Positions 6,802-7,037 of a DNA stretch of 7,037 nt are shown in pieces. The translations under genes were made by a program, and so were the position numbers. The stretch is taken from the NCBI GenBank assembly GCA_031256155.1, contig JAIRRD010000229.1:1-7037 (forward strand), given 5' to 3'. Position 1 is the first letter of the stretch; each line of letters begins with the position of its first letter. The notes beneath the pieces were generated by a model, which did not search any database, was not told the origin of the DNA, and saw only the letters and a program-made list of their open reading frames with translations. This stretch comes from Holophagales bacterium. Its GTDB lineage: Bacteria > Acidobacteriota > Holophagae > Holophagales > Holophagaceae.

Positions 6802-6925
6802 TGGCACATCTTTTTGCAGTTCACGTCTGCGCTCACCGTTCCACTCACCTGCTATCGCAGGCTCGCTTCACTCTCAGCGCAGACTAAGCACTCCGTGCCA
6901 TTTTAACTTTTTCAAAGTTAAAATG
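6802..6925 (-). repeat. Intergenic repeat element copy 3, inverted relative to copies 1 and 2
   Basis: Read on the minus strand, it begins with GCATTTTAACTT (like GCGGTTTAACTT of copy 2), forms a 12-bp hairpin (arms 6899-6910 and 6914-6925, loop TTC), then a GC-rich nested palindrome. The nested arms are TGGCAC (6802-6807) with GTGCCA (6895-6900), GTCTGCGCT (6825-6833) with AGCGCAGAC (6876-6884), and CCTGC (6848-6852) with GCAGG (6857-6861). Its core, GCGAGCCTGCGATAGCAGG on the minus strand, resembles GCGAGCTGCCATAGGCGGG of copy 1. It lies upstream of the barrel gene and could be transcribed as a structured leader. The equivalent of the GCGTTGACTAT end was not found. Confidence 0.55.
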
Positions 6926-6986
6926 CAAATTACAATGTGCAAACTGTCAAAAAGAAAAAGCACAAATGGCTCAATTAGCATAGCAG

Positions 6987-7015
6987 TTGACATAATTTCA
7001 AAAGCATGTTATAAC
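6987..7015 (+). promoter_or_regulatory. Strong-looking sigma-70 promoter reading out of the window
   Basis: TTGACA (6987-6992), exactly 17 bases, then TATAAC (7010-7015) on the plus strand. It would start transcription near 7022 toward a gene beyond the right edge. On the opposite strand a short frame stays open from the edge to a TAA at 6977-6975, so the tail of a minus-strand gene cannot be excluded. Too little sequence remains to decide. Confidence 0.45.
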
Positions 7016-7037
7016 CCTCTCTCTTGGCTCTTTGAAT

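Overview
The window reads as chromosomal DNA of a Gram-negative-type (diderm) bacterium. It holds a phosphorelay pair with a c-di-GMP hydrolase output, a protein exported by signal peptide, and a probable outer-membrane barrel. The style of the hybrid kinase tail and of the receiver/HD-GYP protein suggests a gut or host-associated bacterium, and a Treponema-like spirochaete is my best guess. No marker gene settles this, so the taxonomy is a low-confidence inference.

Left part (1-1837, + strand): the 3' end of a hybrid histidine kinase carrying an HPt domain, then 16 bases later a response regulator with an HD-GYP output domain. They are very likely co-transcribed and probably act as a phosphorelay controlling c-di-GMP breakdown. 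This part is visibly more AT-rich than the next three genes.

Middle part (1868-5388, + strand): cinA (NMN deamidase/CinA protein), a GH125 exo-alpha-1,6-mannosidase with a signal peptide, and a classical short-chain dehydrogenase/reductase. cinA and the mannosidase gene overlap by one base (TAATG), and the reductase follows after 36 bases with no hairpin between, so the three look like one operon. No shared pathway is evident.

Right part (5389-7037): a looser, accessory-looking region with two genes on the minus strand. One encodes a small acidic protein I do not recognise. The other encodes an exported, probably beta-barrel protein. The three intergenic gaps (about 230-290 bases each) are filled with inverted repeats. 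By eye they are three diverged copies of one element about 125-165 bp long: an AT-rich hairpin followed by a GC-rich palindromic section. Two copies lie in + orientation and the third is inverted. This repeat family is the least explained thing in the window. I found no tRNA, rRNA, CRISPR array, transposase, integrase or recognised defence system.
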